This document shows, one piece after another, positions 1-8,361 of a stretch of DNA of 64,000 nucleotides (positions are counted from its first letter, which is position 1; each line of letters starts with the position of its first letter). The DNA comes from Nocardioides sp. W7 (GTDB lineage Bacteria; Actinomycetota; Actinomycetes; Propionibacteriales; Nocardioidaceae). The stretch lies in NCBI RefSeq assembly GCF_022919075.1, contig NZ_CP095078.1:1-64000 (forward strand), in the 5' to 3' direction. A model generated the notes under the pieces. It saw nothing but the letters and a program-made list of their open reading frames with translations, did not search any database and was not told the origin of the DNA. The position numbers were made by a program, and so were the translations under genes.

Positions 1-27
1 GAGACCGAGCACCTGTTCGCCGAGTGA
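1..27 (+). CDS. C-terminal end of an upstream gene (partial)
   Basis: The first bases read in frame as ETEHLFAE followed by TGA at 25-27. The codon choice fits the neighbourhood and the next gene starts about 75 bp later on the same strand. Only nine codons are visible, so the product cannot be named and the reading frame is an inference. Confidence 0.3.
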   Translation, partial: ETEHLFAE

Positions 28-100
28 TCCCCAGGTTTTGTCCAACACTCCTACCTAAGTCAGGTGCGGGGCACCGTTGCGAATGGATAGCGTGCCCCTC

Positions 101-2263
101 ATGTTTGCTGCCCTCGGTCGCTTCACCTCGCGTCGTCCCTGGTTCGTCATCGCCGCCTGGCTGGTCATCGCCGTCGGGGTCTTCGTCCTGGCCCCCTCCC
201 TGGAGACCACCCAGGAGGAGTCGGAGTTCCTGCCGGATCACTACGAGTCGGTGCAGGCCGTCAAGCTCCTGGAGGAGAAGTTCCCGGAGATCAACACGAC
301 CTCCGCGGCGCAGCTCGTCTTCCAGCGCGCGGACGGTGCCGCGCTCACCGAGGACGACCAGGCGGAGATCATCCGGATCGCCGAGGAGCTCGGACCGAAG
401 CTCGGCAAGAAGACCTTCGTCCAGGAGGTCGTCACGGTGGGACCGGACGGTCAGCCCAGCATCTCCGAGGACGGCCTCGTCCAGAACGCCTTCGTGGCGC
501 TGGCCGACGGGTCCACGGGCTTCGACACCGCGGCGATGGACGACGCCAAGGCGATGCGCGACGACCTCGCCGACCTCACCGAGGGCACGGACCTGGAGGC
601 GCTGACCACCGGTTCGGTCCCGCAGGGACTCGACTCCCAGGAGTCCGGTGAACAGGCGCTCGCCATCGTCGGCATCGCGACCATCGTGCTGATCGTCGGC
701 CTGCTCGCCATCATCTTCCGCAGCGTGATCATCTGCCTGCTGCCGATCGTGGTGGTCGGCATCGTGTCGGTGGTCGCCAACGGGCTGATCGGCTGGGCCA
801 ACGAGATCTTCGATCTGAAGGCGGACTCCTCGATCGAGACGATCCTGGTCGTCGTCCTCTACGGCATCGGCACCGACTACATCCTGTTCTTCCTGTTCCG
901 CTACCGCGAGCGGATGCGCCACGGCGCCGACACCAAGGCGGCCGTCGTACACGCCCTGGAGCGCGCCGGCGAGGCGATCGCCTCCGCGGGCGGCGCCGTG
1001 ATCGTGGCCTTCCTCGCGCTGCTGCTCAGTTCGCTCGGCATCTTCCAGGCCATCGGCCCGGCCCTCGCGATCGCCGTGGCCGTCACTCTGCTCGCGGCGC
1101 TGACCCTGGTGCCCGCCATCGTGACCGTGCTCGGCCGGGCACTGTTCTGGCCGTCGAAGAAGTGGCGCGAGGAGCCCACGGGCGCCCGGTTCGCGAAGGT
1201 CGGCAACTCGATGGGCCGCCGGCCCGGTGCCTTCGCCGCCGCCTCGGGTCTGCTGATGGCCGGCCTGGCCGTGTTCGCGATCGGCTTCAGCCCGTCGTTC
1301 GACTTCAACTCCAGCCTGCCCGACGACGTCGAGTCGACGAAGGCCACGGAGATCTCGAACGCCCACTTCTCGGCCGGGGCGAGCGAGCTCGTCCCCGTGG
1401 TCCTCTCGTCCGAGAACGGCACTCTCGAGCAGGGTGACCTGGAGTCCTTCGGCGGTGCCCTGGCCGAGGCCACGGGCGTGAGCCAGGTCTACCCGCCTCA
1501 GCCCTCCGGGGACGGCTCGACCGCGCTCTTCATGATGGAGCTCAGCAGCAGCCCCACCTCCGACCAGGCGCTCGAGGACGTCAAAGGCCCGATCCGCGAT
1601 GCCGCCCACGCTGCCGCGCCGGACGGCGCCCAGGCCTTCGTCAGCGGGACACCGGGGATCTTCGCCGACCTCCAGGCAGCGATGATCCGCGACTACAAGG
1701 TCGTCTTCCCCGTCGCCGGCGGCCTGATCCTGCTGATCCTGATGCTGCTGCTGCGCAGCCTCGTCGCGCCGTGGTACCTCATGGCCGCGGTCGGCCTCGG
1801 CTTCGCCGCGACCCTCGGGGCGACGGTGATCGTCTTCCAGCACCTCGGGGGCGAGAGCGGGCTGATCTTCATGCTGCCGATCTACATCTACCTGTTCGTG
1901 ACGGCGCTCGGCACCGACTACAACATCCTGATGATCGCGCGGCTGCGCGAGGAGGCCCGCGAGGGCCGGGAGCCACGGGAGGCGGCCGCGGAGGCGCTCA
2001 AGCACGCGGGCCCGACGATCGCCGCCGCCGGCGTGATCCTCGCCGGCACGTTCGCCTCGCTGATGCTGAGCGGCAACAGCCTGATGATGTCGATGGGCTT
2101 CGCGCTCTCCTTCGGCATCCTGATCGCCGCGTTCGTGATGTCGATGTTCTTCACCCCCGCGCTCACCGCGCTGATCGGGCACGCCGCCTGGTGGCCGGGC
2201 CACGGGGACGAGAAGGCGCCCGACGCCGACGACCAGCCCGAGCGCGAGGCCGTCAAGGTCTGA
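101..2263 (+). CDS. MMPL/RND-family membrane transporter
   Basis: An integral membrane exporter of the MMPL (actinobacterial RND) family, 720 residues from the ATG at 101. It has the expected two-fold plan: one N-terminal membrane helix, a soluble loop, a block of five to six helices (roughly residues 185-345), then a second helix, loop and helix block (about 535-700). The repeated motif GTDY, found in both halves (GIGTDYILFF and ALGTDYNILM), is the proton-relay signature of the family. Substrate is unknown; relatives export lipids or drugs. The start is uncertain: TTG 77, ATG 83 and GTG 92 are in frame, but MFAALGRF at 101 matches usual MMPL N-termini. No clear Shine-Dalgarno is visible. It converges with tsaD across a perfect palindrome. 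Confidence 0.9.
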   Translation: MFAALGRFTSRRPWFVIAAWLVIAVGVFVLAPSLETTQEESEFLPDHYESVQAVKLLEEKFPEINTTSAAQLVFQRADGAALTEDDQAEIIRIAEELGPKLGKKTFVQEVVTVGPDGQPSISEDGLVQNAFVALADGSTGFDTAAMDDAKAMRDDLADLTEGTDLEALTTGSVPQGLDSQESGEQALAIVGIATIVLIVGLLAIIFRSVIICLLPIVVVGIVSVVANGLIGWANEIFDLKADSSIETILVVVLYGIGTDYILFFLFRYRERMRHGADTKAAVVHALERAGEAIASAGGAVIVAFLALLLSSLGIFQAIGPALAIAVAVTLLAALTLVPAIVTVLGRALFWPSKKWREEPTGARFAKVGNSMGRRPGAFAAASGLLMAGLAVFAIGFSPSFDFNSSLPDDVESTKATEISNAHFSAGASELVPVVLSSENGTLEQGDLESFGGALAEATGVSQVYPPQPSGDGSTALFMMELSSSPTSDQALEDVKGPIRDAAHAAAPDGAQAFVSGTPGIFADLQAAMIRDYKVVFPVAGGLILLILMLLLRSLVAPWYLMAAVGLGFAATLGATVIVFQHLGGESGLIFMLPIYIYLFVTALGTDYNILMIARLREEAREGREPREAAAEALKHAGPTIAAAGVILAGTFASLMLSGNSLMMSMGFALSFGILIAAFVMSMFFTPALTALIGHAAWWPGHGDEKAPDADDQPEREAVKV

Positions 2264-2287
2264 GCGCGACGCGGACCAGCGCGCGCA

Positions 2288-2331
2288 ACGTCATACGATC
2301 CGGGCTCCCAGGCGCCCGGATCGTATGACGT
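2288..2331. terminator. Perfect 18-bp palindrome between convergent genes
   Basis: Arms 2288-2305 and 2314-2331 are exactly complementary (ACGTCATACGATCCGGGC and its reverse complement) with an 8-nt loop. It lies between the MMPL stop and the tsaD stop, so it can serve as a bidirectional terminator. There is no T-tract on either side. Confidence 0.7.
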
Positions 2332-2338
2332 CCGCTGC

Positions 2339-3385
2339 CTAGACCAGGACGTCGGTGACCGGCAGGCTGGAGTCGGCGGGCAGGTCGAGGGCGGACGGCG
2401 TATGACCGCGCGCGACCATCTCCGACCCGAGCGCGGCCACCATGGCCCCGTTGTCGGTGCACAGCCCCGGCCGGGGCACCCGCACCCGGATGCCCAGCTT
2501 CGAGGCCCGCTCCTCGGCGAGCGCGCGGAGCCGGGAGTTGGCGGCGACCCCGCCGCCGATGAGCAGGTCCTCGATGCCCTCCGACGTCGCGGCGTCGAGC
2601 GCCTTGCGGACCAGTACGTCGCAGACCGCCTCCTGGAAGGACGCGGCGACGTCGGCGACCGGCACCGGCTCGCCGGACCGCTCGCGCGCCTCGACCCAGC
2701 GCGCGACGGCCGTCTTCAGCCCGGAGAACGAGAAGTCGAACCGGTGCCGCTCCAGGTCCCGGCGCGACGAGAGCCCGCGCGGGAAGTCGACGTACACGCT
2801 GCTGCCCTCGCGGGCGACCCGGTCGATGTGCGGGCCGCCGGGGAACGGCAGCCCGAGCAGCCGGGCGACCTTGTCGAAGGCCTCCCCGGCGGCGTCGTCG
2901 ATGGTGGCGCCGAGGGGCTGTACGCCACTGGTGACGTCCTCGACGCGCAGCAGGCTGGAGTGGCCGCCGCTGACCAGCATCGCCAGGCACGGCTCGGGCA
3001 GCGGGCCGTGCTCGAGCTGGTCGACCGCGACGTGGGAGGCCAGGTGGTTGACGCCGTAGATCGGCTTGCCTAGCCCCAGCGCCAGCGCCTTGGCCGCCGC
3101 AACACCGACCAGCAGTGCGCCGGCCAGCCCGGGACCACTGGTCACGGCGATCGCGTCGACGTCGCGGAGCTGGATCCCGGCCGTCTCGCAGGCCCGCTCG
3201 ATGGTGGGGACCATCGCCTCCAGGTGGGCCCGGCTGGCGACCTCGGGTACGACGCCGCCGAAGCGGGCGTGCTCCTCGACGCTGCTCGCGACCGCGTCGG
3301 CCAGCAGGGTGTGGCCGCGGACGATGCCGACGCCCGTCTCGTCACAGGAGGTCTCGATGCCGAGGACCAGGGGCTCGTCTCTCAC
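2339..3385 (-). CDS. tsaD: tRNA N6-adenosine threonylcarbamoyltransferase
   Basis: Transfers the threonylcarbamoyl group from TC-AMP to A37 of ANN-decoding tRNAs, with TsaB and TsaE (t6A pathway, cytoplasm). The 348-residue protein has the Kae1/TsaD N-terminus ([13 protein letters not shown]), the metal-binding NHLASH motif (His114 and His118), the [11 protein letters not shown] loop and the C-terminal [10 protein letters not shown] segment. Length is normal for the family. The GTG start overlaps the stop of the upstream AraC-type gene by 4 nt (3382-3385), implying translational coupling. It is the last gene of the run reading from nnr/alr, but is separated from rimI by the AraC and DUF2000 genes. 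Confidence 0.97.
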   Translation of the reverse strand: MRDEPLVLGIETSCDETGVGIVRGHTLLADAVASSVEEHARFGGVVPEVASRAHLEAMVPTIERACETAGIQLRDVDAIAVTSGPGLAGALLVGVAAAKALALGLGKPIYGVNHLASHVAVDQLEHGPLPEPCLAMLVSGGHSSLLRVEDVTSGVQPLGATIDDAAGEAFDKVARLLGLPFPGGPHIDRVAREGSSVYVDFPRGLSSRRDLERHRFDFSFSGLKTAVARWVEARERSGEPVPVADVAASFQEAVCDVLVRKALDAATSEGIEDLLIGGGVAANSRLRALAEERASKLGIRVRVPRPGLCTDNGAMVAALGSEMVARGHTPSALDLPADSSLPVTDVLV

Positions 3386-4185
3386 CCCGCCATCGTGCCC
3401 GACCGCGCGAACGCACCGGGCGTGACCCCCAGCAGCCGCCGGAAGTGCCGGTTCAGGTGCGCCTGGTCGTGGAACCCGACGACGGCCGCGACGTCCGCCG
3501 GCCGCTCCCCCGCCAGCAGCAGCCGCCGCGCGAGGTCCAGGCGGCGGCCGGTCAGGTAGCGGTGCGGCGGCAGCCCGAACTCCCGGGTGAACGCGCGCAC
3601 CACGTGCGTCGGGGAGGCGTACGACGCCGCCGCGGCGTCGGCGAGCGTCAGGCCCTCCACCACCCGGGCGTCGAGCAGGTCACGGACCGTGCGCGCGAGC
3701 GGCCGGTCCCGGCGGACGTCCTCGACCGGCGCGCCGGAGAGGTTCCCGCGGAGCCGCTCGGCGACCAGCGCGAGCCGCGACTCGGCCTCGAACGCGTCAC
3801 CCCGGTGCACCAGGGCGGCGTGCAGCCTGTCGACGTCCCCCGCGAGACCCGGGTCGGCCCAGCCCGGGTGGTCGACCGCGGCACCGATCCGGTCGGCGCC
3901 GAGGACGTGCTCCTCCAGGTAGATCACCCGCTTGCGGAAGCCCTGCGTGGTGGCCGCCCGGCCGTCGTGCGCGACGTGCGGCGGGAGCAGGGTCACCTGC
4001 CTGCGGACCGTGGCGAGGTGCTGCCGGTCCAGGTCGAAGGCGACGGTGCCGTCATCGACCACGAGCAGGGTCCAGGTGTCGTGGGTGTGGCGCGGGTAGG
4101 CGTGGTCGGGGAAGTGCGCGTGCAGCACCTCGACGACCCCCGCGACCGGCGGCCGCCAGGCCTTCACGGTCGGCGTCGGCGACAT
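3382..4185 (-). CDS. AraC-family transcriptional regulator
   Basis: A 267-residue regulator. Residues about 20-100 look like the cupin-type AraC ligand-binding domain ([25 protein letters not shown]), and the C-terminal ~100 residues are a double HTH ([20 protein letters not shown] ... [22 protein letters not shown]) with the usual AraC signature. The start at 4185 (MSPTPT) was chosen because the open frame upstream is low-complexity antisense of the next gene. It is divergent from the DUF2000 gene across only 48 bp, so it probably controls that gene and itself. Its stop overlaps the tsaD start by 4 nt. Confidence 0.9.
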   Translation of the reverse strand: MSPTPTVKAWRPPVAGVVEVLHAHFPDHAYPRHTHDTWTLLVVDDGTVAFDLDRQHLATVRRQVTLLPPHVAHDGRAATTQGFRKRVIYLEEHVLGADRIGAAVDHPGWADPGLAGDVDRLHAALVHRGDAFEAESRLALVAERLRGNLSGAPVEDVRRDRPLARTVRDLLDARVVEGLTLADAAAASYASPTHVVRAFTREFGLPPHRYLTGRRLDLARRLLLAGERPADVAAVVGFHDQAHLNRHFRRLLGVTPGAFARSGTMAG

Positions 4186-4233
4186 GTCAGGAACGTACAA
4201 GACGACAACAGCCCGTCGCCTCATCGTTGACCC

Positions 4234-4644
4234 ATGAGGTTCGAGACCAAGATCGCCGTCCTGCTCCGCGACGACCTGGCCGGCTGGCAGCGGCTCAACG
4301 CGACCGCCTTCCTCGCCAGCGGGGTGGCGGCACAGTGGCCCCAGCTGGTCGGCGAGCCGTACGCCGACGCCGACGGGACGTCGTACCTCGGGATGCTGGG
4401 GCAGCCGGTGCTGATCCTCGAGGGCGACGCGGAGCTGCTGCGGGCGGCCCACGAGCGGGCGCTGCGCCGCGAGCTGACCGTCGGCGTCTTCACCGCCGAC
4501 CTGTTCCGCACCGGCAACGACGACGACAACCGGGCTGCGGTCGCGGCGGTCGCCCGCGATCAGCTGGACCTGGTCGGCCTGGCCGTGCACGGGCCGAAGA
4601 ACGCCGTCGACAAGGTCCTGAAGGGCGCCCGGATGCACCCGTGA
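4234..4644 (+). CDS. DUF2000 family protein
   Basis: A 136-residue protein matching the DUF2000 family (MRFETKIAVLLRDDLAGWQRLN ... LYGVGVFT-like core TVGVFTADLF, DLVGLAVHGPKNAVDKVLKGARMHP). The family has a peptidyl-tRNA-hydrolase-2-like fold and often sits next to AraC-type regulators, as here. The biochemical role is unknown. The AraC gene starts 48 bp away in the opposite direction. The gene ends into an array of inverted repeats. Confidence 0.8.
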   Translation: MRFETKIAVLLRDDLAGWQRLNATAFLASGVAAQWPQLVGEPYADADGTSYLGMLGQPVLILEGDAELLRAAHERALRRELTVGVFTADLFRTGNDDDNRAAVAAVARDQLDLVGLAVHGPKNAVDKVLKGARMHP

Positions 4645-4799
4645 CGGTTGAATCGGGACTCGTGACGGTTGAGTCCGGACTCGTGACCGTTGATTCGGGA
4701 ATTCGAACCACCGGCACCCCTGACTCAACCGCCACGAGTCCCGACTCAACCGTCAGGAACCCCGACTCAACGGCCGGGAACCCCGACTCAACCGCAGCC
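4642..4799. repeat. Array of ~10-bp CGGTTGAGTC words in both orientations
   Basis: Between the convergent DUF2000 and rimI genes the word CGGTTGAGTC or close variants occurs three times in the forward sense (from about 4644, 4665 and 4686) and four times in the reverse sense (GACTCAACCG; from about 4732, 4753, 4774 and 4787), spaced about 21 bp. The two halves can fold on each other into a long hairpin around 4700-4720, so the array may act as a bidirectional terminator. The last unit overlaps the end of rimI. Confidence 0.75.
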
Positions 4800-5240
4800 G
4801 CTGACCAGCGCGCGGCGCAGCACGATCGCGGTGGTGCCGTCCCGGTAGTAGCGCGGGCGCCGGTCGACCTCGACGAAGTCGCGGGCGGCGTAGAACCGCA
4901 GCGCACCCGGGTTGTCCTCGCGGACCTCCAGCAGCAGCCGGTCGGCACCGCTCTCCCGGGCCAGTCGGCAGCCCTCGTCGAGCAGCTGGGACGCGAGCCC
5001 GCTGCGACGGTGCGCCGGGGTGACGGCGATCCGCTGCAGCTCGGCGATGTCGGCGACGGCACTGACGACCGTATGCCCGACGACCGTGCCGTCGACCTCG
5101 GCGACCAGGTAGAACACGGTGGGCAGGTTGCCCGCGATGCCCTCGCCGACGAGGTGGGGCGACCAGGCGTCGGCGCCGAGGTTCTCCTGCTCCAGCGCGG
5201 CGACGTCCTCGACGTCGTCGAGCGTCGCCGGACGGATCAC
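4788..5240 (-). CDS. rimI: Ribosomal protein alanine N-acetyltransferase RimI
   Basis: GNAT acetyltransferase of about 150 residues, RimI type, which acetylates N-terminal alanine (S18 in E. coli). Visible motifs: AELQRIAVTPAHRRSGLASQLL (acetyl-CoA binding motif A, with RRSGLA) and LEVREDNPGALRFYAARDF (motif B). The GTG start at 5240 overlaps the tsaB stop by 4 nt. Placement between tsaB and tsaD is the classical bacterial arrangement. The C-terminus runs into the repeat array. Confidence 0.93.
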   Translation of the reverse strand: MIRPATLDDVEDVAALEQENLGADAWSPHLVGEGIAGNLPTVFYLVAEVDGTVVGHTVVSAVADIAELQRIAVTPAHRRSGLASQLLDEGCRLARESGADRLLLEVREDNPGALRFYAARDFVEVDRRPRYYRDGTTAIVLRRALVSGCG

Positions 5241-5869
5241 GACACCTTCTTCGGCGGCTTCGGCAGCTCGGCGTCCGGCCGGCGCAGGTAGAGCGGGTCG
5301 GGGTCGACGATCTCGGCCAGCTCCTCGGCGACGGCCCGGGCCAGCCAGCCGGCACTCGGCCGGGTCGGTCCGGTGGCGTGCGGGAACGCGTCGGGGTAGA
5401 GCGTCCCGCCCTCCCCCACGACCGGCAGGTCGGTGGCGACCGCGGCCGGCTTCTCGACGACCGGGCCGTCCAGGCGGGCCCCCGAAGCGTCGTACGACGC
5501 CAGGTAGACCTCCTTGCGACGCGCATCGGTGGCGACCACGAACGCGGTGTCCAGCGCCGAGGCCGCCTCGACCGCGAGGACGTCGAGCGAGCAGACGCCG
5601 TACACCGGGATCTCCAGGACGAAGGCCAGCGTGCGTGCCGTGACCAGCCCGACCCGCAGGCCGGTGAAGGGCCCCGGCCCGATGCCGACGGCGACGGCGG
5701 TCAGGTCCTGGCGGACGATCCCGGCCCGCTCCAAGGCGTCCGAGATGAGGGGCGCCAGCTGCTCGCCGTGCTTCATCGGCCGCTCCGAGGACAGCTCGAC
5801 GAGCACGTCGGACCCGTCGTGGAGGGCGACGGTCACGAGCGGCGTGGCGGTGTCGAAGGCGAGGAGCAC
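5237..5869 (-). CDS. tsaB: t6A dimerisation protein TsaB
   Basis: 210-residue partner of TsaD in the t6A complex, an inactive ASKHA-fold homologue that recruits TsaD and TsaE. Typical segments: MLLAFDTATP at the N-terminus, KHGEQLAPLI, and GIGPGPFTGLRVGL. It starts with GTG at 5869, 9 nt after the stop of the TsaE fusion gene, and its stop overlaps rimI by 4 nt. All three t6A factors are therefore translated close together. Confidence 0.95.
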   Translation of the reverse strand: MLLAFDTATPLVTVALHDGSDVLVELSSERPMKHGEQLAPLISDALERAGIVRQDLTAVAVGIGPGPFTGLRVGLVTARTLAFVLEIPVYGVCSLDVLAVEAASALDTAFVVATDARRKEVYLASYDASGARLDGPVVEKPAAVATDLPVVGEGGTLYPDAFPHATGPTRPSAGWLARAVAEELAEIVDPDPLYLRRPDAELPKPPKKVS

Positions 5870-5878
5870 GGGTCGAGC

Positions 5879-7333
5879 CTACGAAAGCCCGTGGGCGAGC
5901 CGGGCCAGGTGGGCGTCGATGGGCGAGAGCCCGGCGAGATCGGACTCCAGGTCCCACCAGACCAGCTGCTTGACGTCCTCGCCGGGCCCCGAGTCCGGCG
6001 GCGAGCCGGGTGGCGAGGAAGGCGGGTGCTCGACGGTGCCGTGGAAGATGGCGGCGTACTCGATGCGGCGCTCGTGCCCGAGCTGGACCGTCGCCACCCC
6101 GACGAACTCCAGCTCCGGCGGCTCCGCGCCGGTCTCGGCGCGGAAAGCGCGGCCGGCCGCCTCTCGCGGGGTCTCGCCGAGCTCGTGGTCGACGTCCTTG
6201 CCCGACAGCTCCCACTCGCGACTCCAGTGGTTGCGCACCAGCAGGGTCCGTCCGTCGTGCTCGGCGACGGTCAGCGAGAGCACCAGCGGGATCTCGGGAT
6301 CGAGGTGCTCCAGCTCGCCCTCGGGGCAGCGGCGGAAGTCGAGCAGCAGGTTCTCGTTGAGCTTCTCGGCGAGCGGCGGGCGGTGGCTGGAGGGTACGTC
6401 GAGCTCGTACCAGCGCGGGCCGACCGGCGTCATCAGCACCCGGCGCGGGTCCAGCTCCGAGTCGGGCTCGGCGTCGGGGTCGTCGTCGGCGAGGGCCCGG
6501 ATGATCCGGATCTCCAGCCGCGACTCGGAGAGCCCCTCGGCCACCCCCTCGCCCCACTCGACGACGGTGACGGCGTCCTCCAAGGAGGTGTCGAGGTCGA
6601 GGTCGTCGAGCTCGTCGATGCCGCCGAGGCGGTAGGCGTCGACGTGCACCAGCGCCGGACCGTCGACGAGCGAGGGATGCACGCGGGCGATCACGAACGT
6701 CGGCGAGGTGACGTCGCCGCGCACCTGCAGCCCGGCCCCGATGCCCTGGGTGAAGGTGGTCTTGCCGGCACCGAGCTCGCCGCTGAGGACCAGGAGATCC
6801 CCGGCGGCCAGCTGCCCGGCGAGCAGCTGCCCGATCTCGCGCATGGCCTCGGCGTCCGGGGCGTCGAAGACGAAGGTGCGCAGCGGGCGGCGAAGCTCGA
6901 CGTTCGGGGAGTGGCGCCGTACCTCGCGGAAGCCCTGGCGCTGCCAGAACCGCACCGTGCGCGGTAGCTCCTCGCGCGCGACCACGGTCAGGTCGTCGAA
7001 GCCCGCGGAGGCGTAGACGGCCGCGTCGATCAGCCGGCCGGCCACGCCGTGCCCCTGGGCGCCGGGGACGACCCCGAAGCGGCGCAGGTACATCGTGCCG
7101 CCGATCGGGTCGAGGACCAGCGCACCGACGGTCTCCGCACCCAGCCGGGCGACCAGCCCGCCGTGCCGGCCGAGCATCGCCGCGATGCTCTCCTCGGTCT
7201 CCGACAGCGCGTCGGCGGGCGGGTCGAGCGGCGGCCGGGCCGCGAACGCCTCGCGGACGACGGCGAGCACCTCGGCCGCCGCCTCCGGGCCGACGCGGTG
7301 CACGGTCGGGGCCACCACCCGGTTCGTGGTCAT
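5879..7333 (-). CDS. tsaE: GNAT-TsaE-Nudix-like fusion protein
   Basis: A 484-residue protein with three parts. Residues 1-150 are a GNAT acetyltransferase (motif A PGAQGHGVAGRL at 90-101). Residues about 155-300 are TsaE, the ATPase of the t6A complex, with P-loop GELGAGKTT (185-193), the TSPTFV loop (209-214) and DAYRL (232-236). Residues about 325-484 resemble a Nudix hydrolase, with the box-like stretch GETPREAAGRAFRAETG (386-402). In that stretch the usual REUxEE catalytic core reads RAFRAE, so one or two metal-binding glutamates are missing. TsaE alone is normally about 150-170 residues. It overlaps the alpha/beta hydrolase stop by 4 nt (ATGA). TsaE activity is very likely; roles of the flanking domains are unknown. 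Confidence 0.9.
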   Translation of the reverse strand: MTTNRVVAPTVHRVGPEAAAEVLAVVREAFAARPPLDPPADALSETEESIAAMLGRHGGLVARLGAETVGALVLDPIGGTMYLRRFGVVPGAQGHGVAGRLIDAAVYASAGFDDLTVVAREELPRTVRFWQRQGFREVRRHSPNVELRRPLRTFVFDAPDAEAMREIGQLLAGQLAAGDLLVLSGELGAGKTTFTQGIGAGLQVRGDVTSPTFVIARVHPSLVDGPALVHVDAYRLGGIDELDDLDLDTSLEDAVTVVEWGEGVAEGLSESRLEIRIIRALADDDPDAEPDSELDPRRVLMTPVGPRWYELDVPSSHRPPLAEKLNENLLLDFRRCPEGELEHLDPEIPLVLSLTVAEHDGRTLLVRNHWSREWELSGKDVDHELGETPREAAGRAFRAETGAEPPELEFVGVATVQLGHERRIEYAAIFHGTVEHPPSSPPGSPPDSGPGEDVKQLVWWDLESDLAGLSPIDAHLARLAHGLS

Positions 7334-8361
7334 CGGGCCGCCGCCGCGTCGTACAGCTCGGCGAGGGCGGCGTCGACCTCGTCGTGGGACTCGATCATCA
7401 CCATGTGGCCGGATCCCTCGACCTCCAGCAGCTCCGAGCCGGAGATCCGGGAGCGCAGCTTGCGGCTGTGGCCGATCGAGGTCAGCCGGTCGGCGGTGCC
7501 GCAGATGATGGTGGTCGGCACTTTGCCCAGCACCTCGACGGCGTCGAACTTGTCGAGCCCGCGGAAGCTCGGGAAGAACTCCGCCACCACCTCGAACGGC
7601 GTCGCCGAGAGCATGTCGTCGACGAAGTCGACGTACGCCGGCGGCACCGGACCGCCGAAGGCGAACACGTCGGTCGCCACCGTGGCGACCGTGCGCCCCA
7701 GCCGGCGCAGGCCGTCGATCGTGCGGTGCCCGCGGGCGAGCGTGCGGACCGCCCCGTGGGCGATCCCGCCACCGAGCTTCGCGGGCAGCACGGGGAGCAG
7801 CAGCCGGCTCGGGTCGAGCCCGCCGGCGGTGGTCCCGATCAGCCCGACGCCCACCACCCGGTCGCCGAACAGCTCCGGGTGCTCCTCGGCGAGCGCGACG
7901 ATGGTCATCCCGCCCATCGAGTGGCCGACGAGCACGACCGGCCCGTCGGGGACCACCTCCTCGAGGAGCTGCGCCAGGTCGACGCCGAGCTGGTCGATGG
8001 TGGCGTGGTCGAGCGACGAACGGCCCGACCGGCCGTGCGAGCGCTGGTCGTAGAAGACCGCACGGAGACCGGCCCGGCGGCAGGCCTGGCGCTGGAAGTG
8101 CCAGCAGTCGAGGTTGAGCGCGTAGCCGTGGCAGAAGACCACGGTCAGCTCCGAGTCGGCCTGGTCCACCTCCACGTGCAGGGGTACGCCGTCCGCCGCG
8201 ACGACCGTCGTGGGCGGGGATCGCAGGCTGCCGAACTCGGTGCCGTCGGAGTCGCGGCGGGCGATCGAGCGCCGGCGGCGGGCGACGCCGACCGCGGTTC
8301 CGGCCGCGGCGAGACCGGCGGCCCCGGCGGCGGCGCCGAGGACCCGGTGGGCGAGGCTCAC
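7330..8361 (-). CDS. Alpha/beta hydrolase
   Basis: 343-residue alpha/beta hydrolase. An N-terminal hydrophobic segment (GAAAGAAGLAAAGTAVGVA, about residues 8-26) followed by RRRR suggests a membrane anchor. The hydrolase core shows the oxyanion FCHGYALN, the nucleophile elbow GHSMGG, and a late HM histidine in GSGHMVMIESH. The substrate is unknown. It starts with GTG at 8361 overlapping the alr stop and ends on the start of the TsaE fusion (both 4-nt overlaps), so it is part of the alr-tsaE-tsaB transcription unit. Confidence 0.88.
   Translation of the reverse strand: MSLAHRVLGAAAGAAGLAAAGTAVGVARRRRSIARRDSDGTEFGSLRSPPTTVVAADGVPLHVEVDQADSELTVVFCHGYALNLDCWHFQRQACRRAGLRAVFYDQRSHGRSGRSSLDHATIDQLGVDLAQLLEEVVPDGPVVLVGHSMGGMTIVALAEEHPELFGDRVVGVGLIGTTAGGLDPSRLLLPVLPAKLGGGIAHGAVRTLARGHRTIDGLRRLGRTVATVATDVFAFGGPVPPAYVDFVDDMLSATPFEVVAEFFPSFRGLDKFDAVEVLGKVPTTIICGTADRLTSIGHSRKLRSRISGSELLEVEGSGHMVMIESHDEVDAALAELYDAAAAR

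Noticed and set aside
901..1473. Long antisense open frames inside MMPL and many other genes
   Set aside because: High G+C keeps antisense frames open; they lack family motifs and ribosome binding sites, and fully overlap well-supported genes.
5879..7333. Fusion as assembly artefact between separate GNAT, tsaE and Nudix genes
   Set aside because: One uninterrupted frame of 484 codons with constant codon usage and no internal start preceded by a good SD; coupled to neighbours at both ends.
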